Source of the DNA: Sipunculus nudus
Lineage: Eukaryota > Annelida > Sipuncula > Golfingiida > Sipunculidae
Length of the DNA: 64,000 bases
Assembly (NCBI GenBank): GCA_026874595.1
Contig: CM049309.1
Location: forward strand, 47,972,079 to 48,036,078
Reading direction: 5' to 3'
In this document: positions 50,612-60,788 of the stretch, one piece after another
Layout of the letters: each line of letters begins with the position of its first letter
Position numbering within the stretch: position 1 is the stretch's first letter
The notes under the pieces: generated by a model
Told to the model about the DNA's origin: nothing
Seen by the model: only the letters and a program-made list of their open reading frames with translations
Databases searched by the model: none
Made by a program: the position numbers and the translations under genes

Positions 50612-53296
50612 TTCAGATTATTACGTCTCATACCATTTGTATCTGGAAACTATAACACACATCAGAGTCTTTACAGAGAGGCTAAAATATGTATTTTGTA
50701 ATGTTTGCGGAAATGTTAGTGTTACAGTCGAATTTTGATGTTTTCAAGGAATATACGATCATTAAAATTTAAATAGCCGTGCATAAAAGTGGAATACCTC
50801 TTGAAAAATCAAAGACCTGAATTAACTTAAATGTTAAAAGAGATTAGTCTATCTTTTTTTTAAAATAAATAATGAGTTAATAGATAGGCCTACTTTTTTT
50901 CAATATCCATCTGTAGTACACTGGTTTTATGATGGATTGTGTAATCAAATATTGACATATAGATAATTATATAAAATGGGCACTGTTTGTTTATTCATTA
51001 TTTAACGGCGCGGGGTAAGTTTCGTTTGCACACAAAATTTCTGCGCTAAATTTGAACTGGCTGTCATGTATTTGATTACGTCAAACAATAACTGTCATAT
51101 CTCAACAGATTTATCTTTTTATATTCAAATTTACCAACGAATCAGACAGACCTTTGTGTCAGATTTAAGTATAAATATATCAGTCTCTTCACCGGTTTAT
51201 AAAATCATTGGTATGTGCATGCGTGTTCAAAAATGTTGAAGGAATTAAGAATGATGGTTTTAGACGCCTTGAAATAATATATATATATAACTCACACATT
51301 TTATTAAAGTTAGTTTTCAGGTTTCAGGTTTTTCAGATTTCAGAAATATCTTTTTATTTACGTAGTTTAAACCCGCTGTTAATCCTGTTATACTCTTCAA
51401 TGTATTCCGGTCAAACAAAAAAAGTTCTACTGCGTGGCCCATAACACTGGAGTTAGTGGCAACATCTACCAGGATAATACTGACTAGTTCATAAAATGAA
51501 GTCCAGATGGCGCAAGTCAACATTTTTGGACTACAAGTCTTCATTCAACAGCCAGGGCTCATGGCATTAAAAACATCTTCATATTCGAAAAATAAAAGCA
51601 AGCAGTTGAAAAATGTACGTCTTCTTCACAATCTATATAAATTTAAATATAAATGCATTGAGCAATAAAGGAAATACCACTGTGAAAGCAAAATAAGTCA
51701 AAGTATTAAAAAATATCTTTTTTTTATACAATTAAATCTTGTCTTAAAATACCAGCTGATGTATGTTATATTTCAAAATATAAAAAAATGATAATATCTC
51801 GTCAATGGTAAACAAGAAAGAAAATATTCACGTTTTGTGTTCTCACGTGAATCTGCTGAGGGATATCAGTCAGTGCTGCCCTCTATAAGTATATAAAATC
51901 ACTACTGGTCAATCTCAGTGTCTTTCTTGGAACATAAAATTAATGATTCAAGCGGTGTGCCTGGACAACACAAGTCCGTCTCGAATATTTATTTCTGATT
52001 ATACATTTCGCACTTAAAACGACCGGGCGTAATTAAATTCTAGACATATCAACGATGTAGAAGTCAGATCCGAGCGAATGAAAAGTGGCTGAACAAGGTG
52101 GTGATGACGGCAATGGCCATTTGTGTGTCTGGCTGTCTGCTTGCTGCTCGTGGTCTGTCTGAACTGAAGAAACAACCTGTGATTGTAGTGTCATATAAAC
52201 TTTCGAAAATAATGCTCTACGAAGTAAATACCTACAGTTCATGAAAAATTTTCGTGCAAATAGTGCATCTGCAAAAAAAATTCCTGAGTTTAGACACCTT
52301 GAATATTATTTTTATTTATTTTTTAATTTGTTACACCAGAAAATCGATATTCTGTTTCATTGCACATTGCACATTTCAGTAAGATTATTTGAAATATGGT
52401 TTATTCGAATAGTCAAAACATACCAAATGATTTATATATATGATTATTATATATTATGATTGATAATTATCATTTTTAAAAGTGGCGTCTACCATTATCG
52501 TTTTACTGTTATTGATGATGTTGCTTGTCTGTAGTTAAAATACCATTATAATCCTTATTATCCGTTTTATGAATGAATCAGAACAATATGTCTTAATCCC
52601 CCTCCCACCTACACACGCGCACACACTTATTTTTTATAAACTCATGAAGGACATAAAACAGTTCTCTCGGGTGCAATAACAATAATCTAATATACGATAT
52701 TATTTTAGTGATTTCATTTAGCTGACTCAATAATTAAACATTTAAATAATAATATTTATATACGCAGATTCATGATATAATATCAGTATATGCATTTTTT
52801 CGTACATATTTGCACCCTTGGTCAAATATCTGATAATATTCTAGTATATAACCGAGCTGATGTCTCCTAGGCTAATACTAAATGATCGCTGTTCATTATG
52901 ACGAATCTAATCCGACTGCATGACAGATCAATGACGATGATCTCTTGGGTATGGATTATCTCTGCATGATGACCATTTTAACAATATACTTCCTGTAAAG
53001 CTTCTCTTTTCACATTCCCAAGTAGTCGCACCTGGTTTCCCACGAACCTAACCCCAGACGAATTTGTAACAGAAACTACTTGTATACAATACCGCATGTA
53101 TCTCATCTGATAAAAAATGTTCATTACTGCCCAAAATGAGTTCAACGCCTGATTACACAGTCTAGTAATGCATGTCTTCATTTTCTTCGCTTCCAGTATC
53201 AAATTAGGTATTCAAATAAATGCCCGCATACGGGCGACATGTCGTTTTCAGGAGGATTGGCGTGTTTCGCTATCACAGGCTGTTCGTTTGGCGTGG

Positions 53297-53312
53297 CAGA
53301 CACCCAGGCGCC
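53297..53312 (-). promoter_or_regulatory. Bipartite BMP/Smad response element GGCGCC-N5-GTCTG
   Basis: On the minus strand the sequence reads GGCGCC TGGGT GTCTG. This fits the Drosophila Smad/Schnurri silencer consensus GRCGNC(N5)GTCTG and the GGCGCC plus GTCTG layout of vertebrate BMP response elements such as those of Id genes. GGCGCC is the Smad1/5 (Mad) half and GTCTG the Smad4 (Medea) half. It lies about 73 bp upstream of a TATA run and 3.4 kb before the I-Smad start codon. I-Smad genes are known direct BMP targets in many animals. The match is exact; function is inferred. Confidence 0.6.
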
Positions 53313-53384
53313 TCAACCAGCACTTCACGCCCGAGTGCTGACTAGTGAGCCATGCCTGTCTAATTTGCGTCTGAAACTTCCAGG

Positions 53385-53470
53385 TATATATATAGTAATA
53401 CCAAATCATCCGTAGAGAGTTCAGTCAGGGAAGCTTCTTGGGAACGCGCAGGCGACCAAAAATGTTACAG
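53385..53470 (+). promoter_or_regulatory. Candidate core promoter and short first exon upstream of the I-Smad gene
   Basis: TATATATATA (53385-53394) is followed about 30-38 bases later by TCAGTC (53421-53426), which resembles an initiator. The sequence then runs to a splice-donor-like CAG|GTAATA at 53470. This could be a TATA/Inr promoter with a mostly noncoding leader exon of about 48 bases spliced to the I-Smad exon. An ATG at 53462 (ATG TTA CAG) would otherwise start a coding exon of another gene. No clear acceptor was identified. The start site is inferred. Confidence 0.35.
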
Positions 53471-54229
53471 GTAATATTTCATGCAGTTGTCATGTTGAAG
53501 ACAATCTTTCATATATCAGATTTCTTATTTATAAGTCTGAAATGCCATTTTATCTTTTTATAAATCAAAATGTATATTTATACCAAAGTGGATAATGACA
53601 TTATACCTATTTTAAATGTCATGGTATGGTAAATAATTAAATTAAACAACATTTTTTTGTTTAATGGCAACTTTCATTCGTAATTCTTTCCATGTGATCT
53701 TTTGTGTGATTTTCATATTATTGCGAATAAATAAGTGTAATTGTCAGTTTGAAATACATACTTTTCGGTAATGCGATATCACATAACGTTAGGTTACTTT
53801 GCATGTGCACTTTATTGAAGAGTGCGCATGCAGCATCTTTCAAAACTGCGCTATTTAAACTTCTTCTGTGAAAGTTTAACTATCATAAGTCCAGTATCAA
53901 TTGACACTTGATATCAATGAAGTGCGTAACCTGTGAAAGAGTTTATAAAGTTAGCGAACATTCAGGGGTGAAGCTCCCAACTGCGTTATTAAGAAAACGC
54001 TTCCTCGGCTATAAACATATTTTAAGTTTGAGATACTCAGGACATGTGGTTCATTAACGGCGACAGCGTGACATGTGGGGCGACCCTTGTTTAATAACAC
54101 CTTTGAACGAATTACTGGGTAGGCCTGGTCGAGTGAGCCATTATAGTCTATTTAGTGCGGTCTGCAAACTATCTTAACATAATCGTTTTCACCAAACGTA
54201 CAATTAGCACTTGCTTAGCCCCTGGCAAA

Positions 54230-54640
54230 ACTGTGCGCCAGTGTCCCCTTTACGACACTCGGCAGGATATATAGAAAACCCTGTTATTTGACAAACCGGT
54301 ACAAAATCGGTCAAGAGTGACCGTTAGGGGATGTATTGGCTGACCACGCGCCGCAGGGCATCTGCCAATTGCATAATTAGCCCGTGGCGCGGTAATTAAC
54401 AAGACGCCTCGATGTCCAGACGGCCACTTGCGGGTGTTGTGGGCAGATATAGGTGTGAAGAGCGCGTGGTCGACCAAGCAGATTACACCCCTCACCAAGG
54501 CGCCGGGCGACAAGGGGCTTTGGCGCCAGCTGTCCGAAGCTAATGCGGTTAAAACGGTCCATTAACTAATTGCCATTAATCCCTATGCCGCTACTGGACA
54601 GCCTCTCCATTAACGTCCCTCGCCTGGCATAAGAACCGTT
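54230..54640. promoter_or_regulatory. GC-rich unique block, candidate cis-regulatory module
   Basis: This block is clearly more GC-rich than its surroundings, has no repeat signature and no supported ORF. It holds TTGGCGCCAGCTGTCC near 54520 (a GGCGCC followed by GTCC) and GTCCAGAC near 54415. It sits about 2.1-2.5 kb before the I-Smad start codon. The overlapping minus-strand frames (87 and 61 codons) show no recognisable domain and are read as chance frames in GC-rich DNA. Confidence 0.3.
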
Positions 54641-54946
54641 TGTATTACAGTTATCTCGGTTTAAGATAATTTAGATGGTTATGAACTCAGTTAAATCTCA
54701 AATTGTGCTTAACTGTAAAGCAAGCAATTCTGGCTGTTCCTGTTAAACTGGCATTTGTTAATGAGTCCATATGTATATATTACATTGAAAACAATTTAAC
54801 GAAAACCCTTTAATGTAATTAACATTTCTATGTGTAAATAATTAATATACCTAATTTTCTTTAATCCCTTTCCTTATCCGCTAGATGGCTTCTGCATGCA
54901 TAGCGTTCACTTGCGGAATTCTGTAAAAGCGCAACATAAATCCGAT

Positions 54947-54947
<1 letters not shown>

Positions 54948-54978
<31 letters not shown>
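54948..54978. repeat. (GA)n microsatellite upstream of the I-Smad gene
   Basis: A pure GA tract of about 31 bases, 1.7 kb before the I-Smad start codon. GA tracts near promoters can bind GAGA-type factors; no evidence for that here. Confidence 0.95.
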
Positions 54979-54981
<3 letters not shown>

Positions 54982-55992
54982 CGTATCACATTGCAATTAA
55001 ATACAGTTCTACCTTGCTGCAACTCACACTCAATCTGAATCAAACTTCCACTCACCAATGTAAGTGTAGTTTAATTTTACAATTAAATCAGTACTTCAAT
55101 TGTGTATTTTTTTTCCATTCCTAAAAAATGAAAAACATATCGATTTAATTAGAAGAATAATGACATTTAATTGAAATTTTGGTTATTGAAATTATGCAGT
55201 TATATATAAAATATAAATAAAATGTAAAATATAAAAACCTTTCCTATGTCCTCAAACAAGAATTATATCAAATTCATAAAAAAACTGTTCGAAATTTGCT
55301 GATCCCCTTTCTTTATTCCAGTATAATAGAATAATCATAGCATTTATATAAACCTTCTTTTTAATCAACGTTTCACTTTTATCAATTGATCACCTCTGAA
55401 AATGTAAAATGAAATAAGGAAGAAAAAATATCACATTGAATGATGAACAATATTTTATTTTCCATTTAAAAGAGAAAAAGGTATTATTATCCGTTCTTTC
55501 CATAGCGGTAATAATTGATGTTCCGACGTTTATGGAAATAAAAGTAGCTGTTAGACTGTAACGTTACATGGTATTTTACAGTCAAGGTTCTCCGGAAGTT
55601 CTGGCATAGTTCCTTTTTCTTTATTTCTAACAATAAACCTAAACCTGCCACCTATGGTGATATGACCCACCGACAGCGAAATATGGCAATAAAAATGTAG
55701 GGTACGATCTCACAGCTATAAGATACCGCTCAAGTGAGAACATCCCCGTAACACCGCGTGCTGCTCCACTGGTGGCTGGGCGGAAACTACGAAAGTGAGT
55801 AAATGTACTAGAGGAAAAGTTACGCAAATTTCCCCTTTTAATAGTTAATATGTAACGTAATAAATGCAGGTAAGACAGAAAGACGCTTGAGAGAGTGGTA
55901 TTTATGATTTTACGCAGGTTGACTCGAGTACTTGCAGAAACTTGATATGTTATTTGTGCAACAATCACTGTAGACAGTGGCCGCGCCATGGA

Positions 55993-56000
55993 GTCTAGAC
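55993..56000. promoter_or_regulatory. Palindromic Smad-binding element GTCTAGAC
   Basis: The perfect 8-bp palindrome GTCTAGAC is the optimal Smad3/4 binding element and is the site through which vertebrate Smad7 promoters respond to TGF-beta. Here it is 690 bp before the I-Smad start codon, in non-repetitive sequence. Apart from the two repeat clusters near 13.6 and 27.7 kb it is the only copy noticed in the window. It suggests autoregulatory feedback; binding is inferred. Confidence 0.5.
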
Positions 56001-56265
56001 GAGCCATGTGACCATTTCCGACCAATCATGACACTCCTACTCGGGAGCTCATAGCCGCTTGCCGGTATGAAAACTTCGCTGCCATGGGTGAAAGACATTT
56101 TTGCTGGACAGAAAAGTCCATTTAGACGTGCCTTTCTCGTTCTTTTGCTCCTACATTAGTTGATAGTGCTCTAGTGGTGCGCCTGTCAATACAAGTATTC
56201 ACGGGCCAGAGCAAACTAGCATTGTGCAGGCGCCATTGACGGTGAACTCTGACCCGCCACCCCTC

Positions 56266-56300
56266 TATAATACAATAGGCTCGCCTGTGGAGCCGCCGTG
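56266..56300 (+). promoter_or_regulatory. Possible proximal TATA box of the I-Smad gene
   Basis: CTATAATACA at 56265-56274 lies about 420 bp before the start codon in GC-richer unique sequence. A start site about 30 bp downstream would give a 5' UTR of roughly 390 bases. No initiator is obvious. It competes with the upstream candidate at 53.4 kb, and both may be used. Confidence 0.25.
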
Positions 56301-56654
56301 CTGCCAATATCGGTGATGTTTTGAAGTGCTTTGCCTTGGAGTATACTGAGAGAACGAGGGATCTGCAGTTTTAACATTGTAATGCTCGCAGGAGTTTATG
56401 TGTAGACAGCCAGCCAAATCCACAGTCTTTGCTGCAGTGAGCAGTGCTGATAAAACCCCCCTTCAATACAGGCGTGCTTTCGTGCTGTGGCGACGATTCG
56501 GGGGCCTTCGCCAATAGTCCTGGCTCCGAAGGGACTGGGCCCGAAATAGCAAGGGCTCCGTGTATCTGGCTGCATAGCCTGGCCTTCGGGGGCATACTAG
56601 CACTATAATCACATCTATCATTGCTTTTGTAGAGTTCACAAGTCAACTTCGTTG

Positions 56655-56720
56655 ATGAAAATTTCACCAGAAAAGATCCCCGATGGTTCATGTTTCGCTC
56701 TAAGCGAAACGGCCTCGTGA
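56655..56720 (+). promoter_or_regulatory. Two upstream ORFs overlapping the I-Smad start codon
   Basis: One upstream ATG at 56655 opens a 21-codon frame ending TGA at 56720. A second at 56683 opens a six-codon frame ending TAA at 56703. Both overlap the real start (56690) in other frames. Such overlapping uORFs usually lower translation of the main frame, which would suit a dosage-sensitive feedback inhibitor. They matter only if transcription starts upstream of 56655. The frames are read directly; the effect is inferred. Confidence 0.5.
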
Positions 56721-57089
56721 AACGCCTGTGGAAGTTGAGGGTTTTGACTGAAGATGAAACGTGGGGTACGGATGAAAGCCCAGAAGTTTTAGAAGTGAAA
56801 TCTGTCATTCACTCGGTGCTTAAAAGGCTTAAAGAAAAGCAGTTGGAGTGTTTAATAAGTTCATTGGAGAGCAAAGGTGGTGAAACCACGGGTTGTGTAT
56901 TGTTACCAAAGGGAGAAATACGAATAGGGCGGAGGACCGTTCAACCACAAATGATGTGTTGTCAAATCTGGAGATGGCCCAATGTGGACCATAATCACAA
57001 ATTAAAAAGATTACCGTGTTGTACATCTGCGGATGACCCCGGGTTTACCTGCTGCAACCCGTACCATTGGAGTATATTACTCGAACCTG
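56690..57089 (+). CDS. smad6/7: Inhibitory Smad (Smad6/7), coding exon 1: MH1 domain
   Basis: I-Smads are cytoplasmic/nuclear feedback inhibitors of BMP and TGF-beta signalling: they block type I receptors and recruit Smurf ubiquitin ligases. The exon opens with MFRSKRNGLVKRLW, the I-Smad N-terminal signature, which fixes the start although two other ATGs lie just upstream. It continues as an MH1 domain: helix VLKRLKEKQLECLI (about 43-56), CVLLPKGEIRIGRR (69-82), QIWRWPNV (92-99) and TCCNPYHW (120-127). C69, C110 or C111, C121 and H126 sit where MH1 zinc ligands are expected. By eye against Smad3, the DNA-contact residues R74, Q76 and K81 correspond to E76, R78 and T83, so canonical SBE contact is probably lost. 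The exon ends at a good donor (CCTG|GTGAGT) in phase 1; the open frame past the donor is intron read-through. Smad6 and Smad7 cannot be separated here; invertebrates usually have one I-Smad. Confidence 0.95.
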
Positions 57090-57800
57090 GTGAGTATATA
57101 CGTTGTTTACATGTGTATATTAGTGTAGCTGTCAACACGTGTTTACCTGAACAGTAGGCTATGTGAGGTCACGTTTTGTGGCACTGCAAAGCACAAGATG
57201 TTTGCTGTTTACAGTTATGTTCATTGAGTATTAAGTTGGTTAGCTCGTTTTATATGTGGAATTGACAAGAATAACATATTCAGTAATCTCCTGTGTGTAT
57301 TTAAAGTTCGTATTTTGTTGATACACCGCATGTAATTGGGGAGGGACATCTAGCTTGAAAGATGCGGGCCAGCTAGCGGGCGATGATAGGTGCAGCTCAG
57401 CCGGCTTGTCAATTTCACCTGTGACATTTCAGTGGCAAGTGCGCCCTGGAGAAATTGACCCAGCTTAGGGATTGTCGCAACATTGCTCTCTCTTATTGAT
57501 CAAGACCTGCATACAAGTGTGATTTTTGCACCAAGAATTTATGCCAATGCACCAGCGTGACTTTTTCACGGGCCACGCAAGAGCTTTAATGCATCTGTAG
57601 TCGAGGCCACGGCAGGGTTGCAAGTGTCGCCTTGCCAGGCCCCCCTTTATTGAAACACCGCAATTAGGGGATGGCGCCAGTCGCCGGTCTGAGTATGTTT
57701 ATCAGTCGGCAGTGGTGGCAATTATCTGACAGACTGCACGCTTAGCTCTACCCAATAAAACAACTCAACTTGAACTGTATCTCCTGTCTTTATTTTGCAG
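57090..57800 (+). other. smad6/7: I-Smad intron 1
   Basis: A 711-base intron, GC-richer than the window between about 57340 and 57760, with the GGCGCC/GTCTG pair. No repeat was recognised. Confidence 0.8.
57673..57691 (+). promoter_or_regulatory. GGCGCC and GTCTG pair in I-Smad intron 1
   Basis: GGCGCC (57673-57678) is followed eight bases later by GTCTG (57687-57691). The two halves match Smad1/5 and Smad4 sites, but the spacer is 8, not the 5 of the canonical element. They lie in a GC-richer part of intron 1 (about 57340-57760), a plausible intronic enhancer. Confidence 0.3.
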
Positions 57801-57854
57801 ATTCGCCTCCACCGCCCTACACAAAAGCTCAGTCCACACCGCGTTTGCCTCCAG
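57801..57854 (+). CDS. smad6/7: Inhibitory Smad (Smad6/7), coding exon 2: PY-motif linker
   Basis: A 54-base exon between TTTTGCAG| and CCAG|GTAAAT, phase 1 at both ends. Joined to exon 1 it reads DSPPPPYTKAQSTPRLPP. PPPPY is the PY motif that binds WW domains of Smurf-type HECT ubiquitin ligases, and SPPPPY is characteristic of Smad6/7 just after MH1. The phase match with exons 1 and 3 and the conserved motif make the splice call strong. The exon is symmetric (18 codons), so skipping it would remove the Smurf-binding motif without changing frame; whether that occurs cannot be seen from the sequence. Confidence 0.93.
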
Positions 57855-58261
57855 GTAAATCACGCACTGCTGGTGTCATATGCATGTTTGTTTGTGACAG
57901 TTCATGTGTCAGTTTGTCAGGGATGAACCAGATTTTAACGTATTTGTTGCATCATTGATGAAGATGACTAAAATAAGAAAAGAATGGGAGCAACATAGGT
58001 GAAGATTTGTTAAAATAAAATAAAAAATAATGACAGGAGGTTTTATAACGTCCAAGTTCACTTTAGTGCCATCAAATGTCAGGTTAAAAGGTGCTTAAAC
58101 CAATGTCATGTTACAGTCATATCTGAACTGAACATATAATTATGTGTCATCAGTTTACAGTTAAATCTTGAAGTTAAATGGAACATGAAGTTTAATGGAA
58201 CATCAAATATATAGTTAAAATATACCAATTAAAATAGTTATTTGATTATTACATACATAAC

Positions 58262-58264
<3 letters not shown>

Positions 58265-58313
<49 letters not shown>
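58265..58313. repeat. (AT)n microsatellite in I-Smad intron 2
   Basis: About 49 bases of pure AT repeat. Confidence 0.95.
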
Positions 58314-58314
<1 letters not shown>

Positions 58315-60449
58315 TGAAAAAAAATGCATGAAAATGTTATATTCCTGCTCATTGTTTTGTTATTATTTAGTATTTTTTAAATGTTGTAACTGTATTGTTT
58401 ATAAATATATTGAGTTTTGTATCCTTTCCCATGCAGTTATGTTATTTTCTCTGCTGTTGATGTAATGTTGTCTTACCAACATTCAGATGTGTCAGCAAAT
58501 TTGTTTCTTTCATCATCAACACTGCCACACAGCTTCTGTAAGATGCTGTTATAAGTGTTGTTTGTTATTACCTCTCAATTGACTAAAAATATGGTGTCTT
58601 TGGTCTTTTACAAACAAATAATACAAACCCATGTTTACAAGTACTGACATGAAATCAAATAAATATTTTTAATTTTAAGTCATTTGGAAAAAACAGCTAG
58701 GTTCAAATGACCAATTTTGCATGTATCTTCATTTCACAGTACCTGATGAGCAGGTCTTCAAATGACTGAATATTTACTTGCCAACAGGGACAGGGTAAAA
58801 TATTACTTTATAAAAAAAACAATTCTTACTGGAAATATTTACTTTATTAGTTCTTTAACAATATATACCATTGCAGTGATACATCACTGTATAAAGTAAA
58901 ACATTGTATCACTATCCAAAGACATTGTAAGCACTGTATTTGATATATATATGGACAATATTTCATTGACATTCAACATTTTATAATAAGTCTCCCAGTG
59001 CCAATACTTGGTAATAATGACTTAATAAGTTAGACATCAAACTAGGGCAAAAACAAGGCATCTTATCAGCTAATCTTTGAATAGTTAATCCAATGAAAGA
59101 GACCGTTTGAAATGCATAATAAATCATTTGTGAAGAATATAAGAACCTGCATAGTAATCTTGAAATTTCTTTATAGTGAATTGTTTTAAAATATTATATG
59201 GTATATCTTATTTTAAGGAAGAATAATTGTTGGGAATCTGAGCCAGAATAGTTCTAAATTTAACAATAATAGTAGGTGAAAGACAATATATTGTTTATAT
59301 TTTCAGTACCATTAATTGTTCCAGCTCTATATATAGTATAAATATAATACATCGTTCATGATATTCTCAGTGAGGTATCATGATAAATATTGCATTGAGA
59401 AGGAATGCATCATTACAGCTCTACTATTTATTACTAAATTCATTAAGATTTTTCACTAAATTCATTAAGATTTTGTGTACTGGGGACTAAACTTGAGATG
59501 GATAAGTTTTCTACAGGGCAAGTTTGGTTTGTGACTAATACTATCAAAATTGTAACAGGCCTGCCTTTTATAATTGTTATGTCTGACACACAGTGTCTGG
59601 CATTCAGTCGCATTAAGGTTACTGTACAAACAATATTACATAATGTACAGATAGCCAGTGCTGATTACCTGGTCCACTCAGCAGTTCTTCAGTAGCATTA
59701 TTGAAAGCACACAGCAGACAAGGAATATATGAAACAGGAATAACTGAGGATACAAGTTCAAGTAACATATTCATGAATGATATAAATCAGGGACATTTAA
59801 GGGAACTGGGTTTTAAGGAACTGCGCCAATTAAAAAGTTCTGAATCCTTTTATATTCATTTCAGTTCTGTTTAGAAAACATTGTTAAAGTGAATAGTGTT
59901 GCCATGCAAAAATTATGCAGGTTTGAGGGTTTTGGGAAAATATGTGAGGCTTGGGTATCTTGTATGCAGCTCAGTTGGTAGTGTATCACATAACGGTATA
60001 TTTGATTCCTTTTAATTAATGTTTTTAATCTACCTGTCCAAAGGCTTGCTCTGAACACATCTAGTCAGTATTTTCAAAGGGTTGTTATTTCTTTGGGCCA
60101 CCAGACCTAAATCTTATGGTACAATTTGTAGAAAGCTCTACCACAGTATTATTTTTACAAAAAAATTCACATTGAAAAACTCGACCATTTAAAAATAATA
60201 GTTCCATTAGGTACAGCAGTTATTATGGAGAAAGGCAACCCATACCTGTTGTAGAATATGAGCAAAACAGTTGATTTGAATAATAAAAATAATGTTGTTG
60301 TAGCATTTTAAACCTTAATGAAGTGATGGGGCCAAGAAATAAATATTGATTTGATATGTGCAAAATTGAGCACTATAAAATAAATTGTTAAAAGATGTCT
60401 TCCAGGTCAATAACTTGAGGAAGAGACATCCAGAAAAACATTAAGTATT

Positions 60450-60788
60450 AAGGCCAAAATAAAAAAAAGGTATGGTTCTCAGGCACTTTTATTCAGAAAT
60501 CAATGCGGGCGGGCGCTTTTTTTATTTTAAATTTTTTGGTATGTTTCGATTAAAGTGTCAAATGATAAGGGAAAAGCATGAAAATAACAGTTTTATTTTG
60601 CTAAATAAGTAAAAGCACTACAAAACAAAGGAAATTGTATGGTTACACTTCTCGAAAGAAATGTCGGGGCGGCAGCAGCTCAAAATTGGAAAGTTTTTAT
60701 TGAAAATCAAAATAAAAATGTTTGATGCGGGGGTTTAAAATTGATGCGGGCGGTGCCTGAGAACCATATCTTTAATTTTTTTGGCCTA
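60450..60788. mobile_element. Intact MITE-like element with 35-bp inverted ends
   Basis: It starts AGGCCAAAATAAAAAAAAGG and TATGGTTCTCAGGCAC, and ends GTGCCTGAGAACCATA plus ATTTTTTTGGCCT, an imperfect inverted repeat of about 35 bp. It is nearly identical to the interrupted copy at 20400-22456. It lies in I-Smad intron 2, upstream of exon 3. No coding capacity. Confidence 0.8.

Larger units (their letters stand above)
43560..53296. other. FCHO / I-Smad intergenic region
   Basis: It holds the FCHO 5' UTR and promoter (not located), GAAACC-rich sequence (44380-45110), a hairpin, a MITE, an old Helitron-like element, a TA tract, a truncated SINE and G tracts near 47723 and 49632. Frames of 128 (44132-44518), 98 (47200-47496) and 116 codons (47509-47859, minus) show no recognisable domain and no splice support, and are not called as genes. 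Confidence 0.55.

Noticed and set aside
56371-56808. 145-codon minus-strand frame
   Set aside because: It overlaps the I-Smad leader and exon 1 on the other strand, has no recognisable domain, and is best explained as a shadow of GC-rich conserved coding DNA.
59960-60015. tRNA-like GCAGCTCAGTTGGTAGTG followed by a weak B box
   Set aside because: The A-box-like part is good but the T arm and acceptor stem do not pair; at best a decayed SINE fragment.
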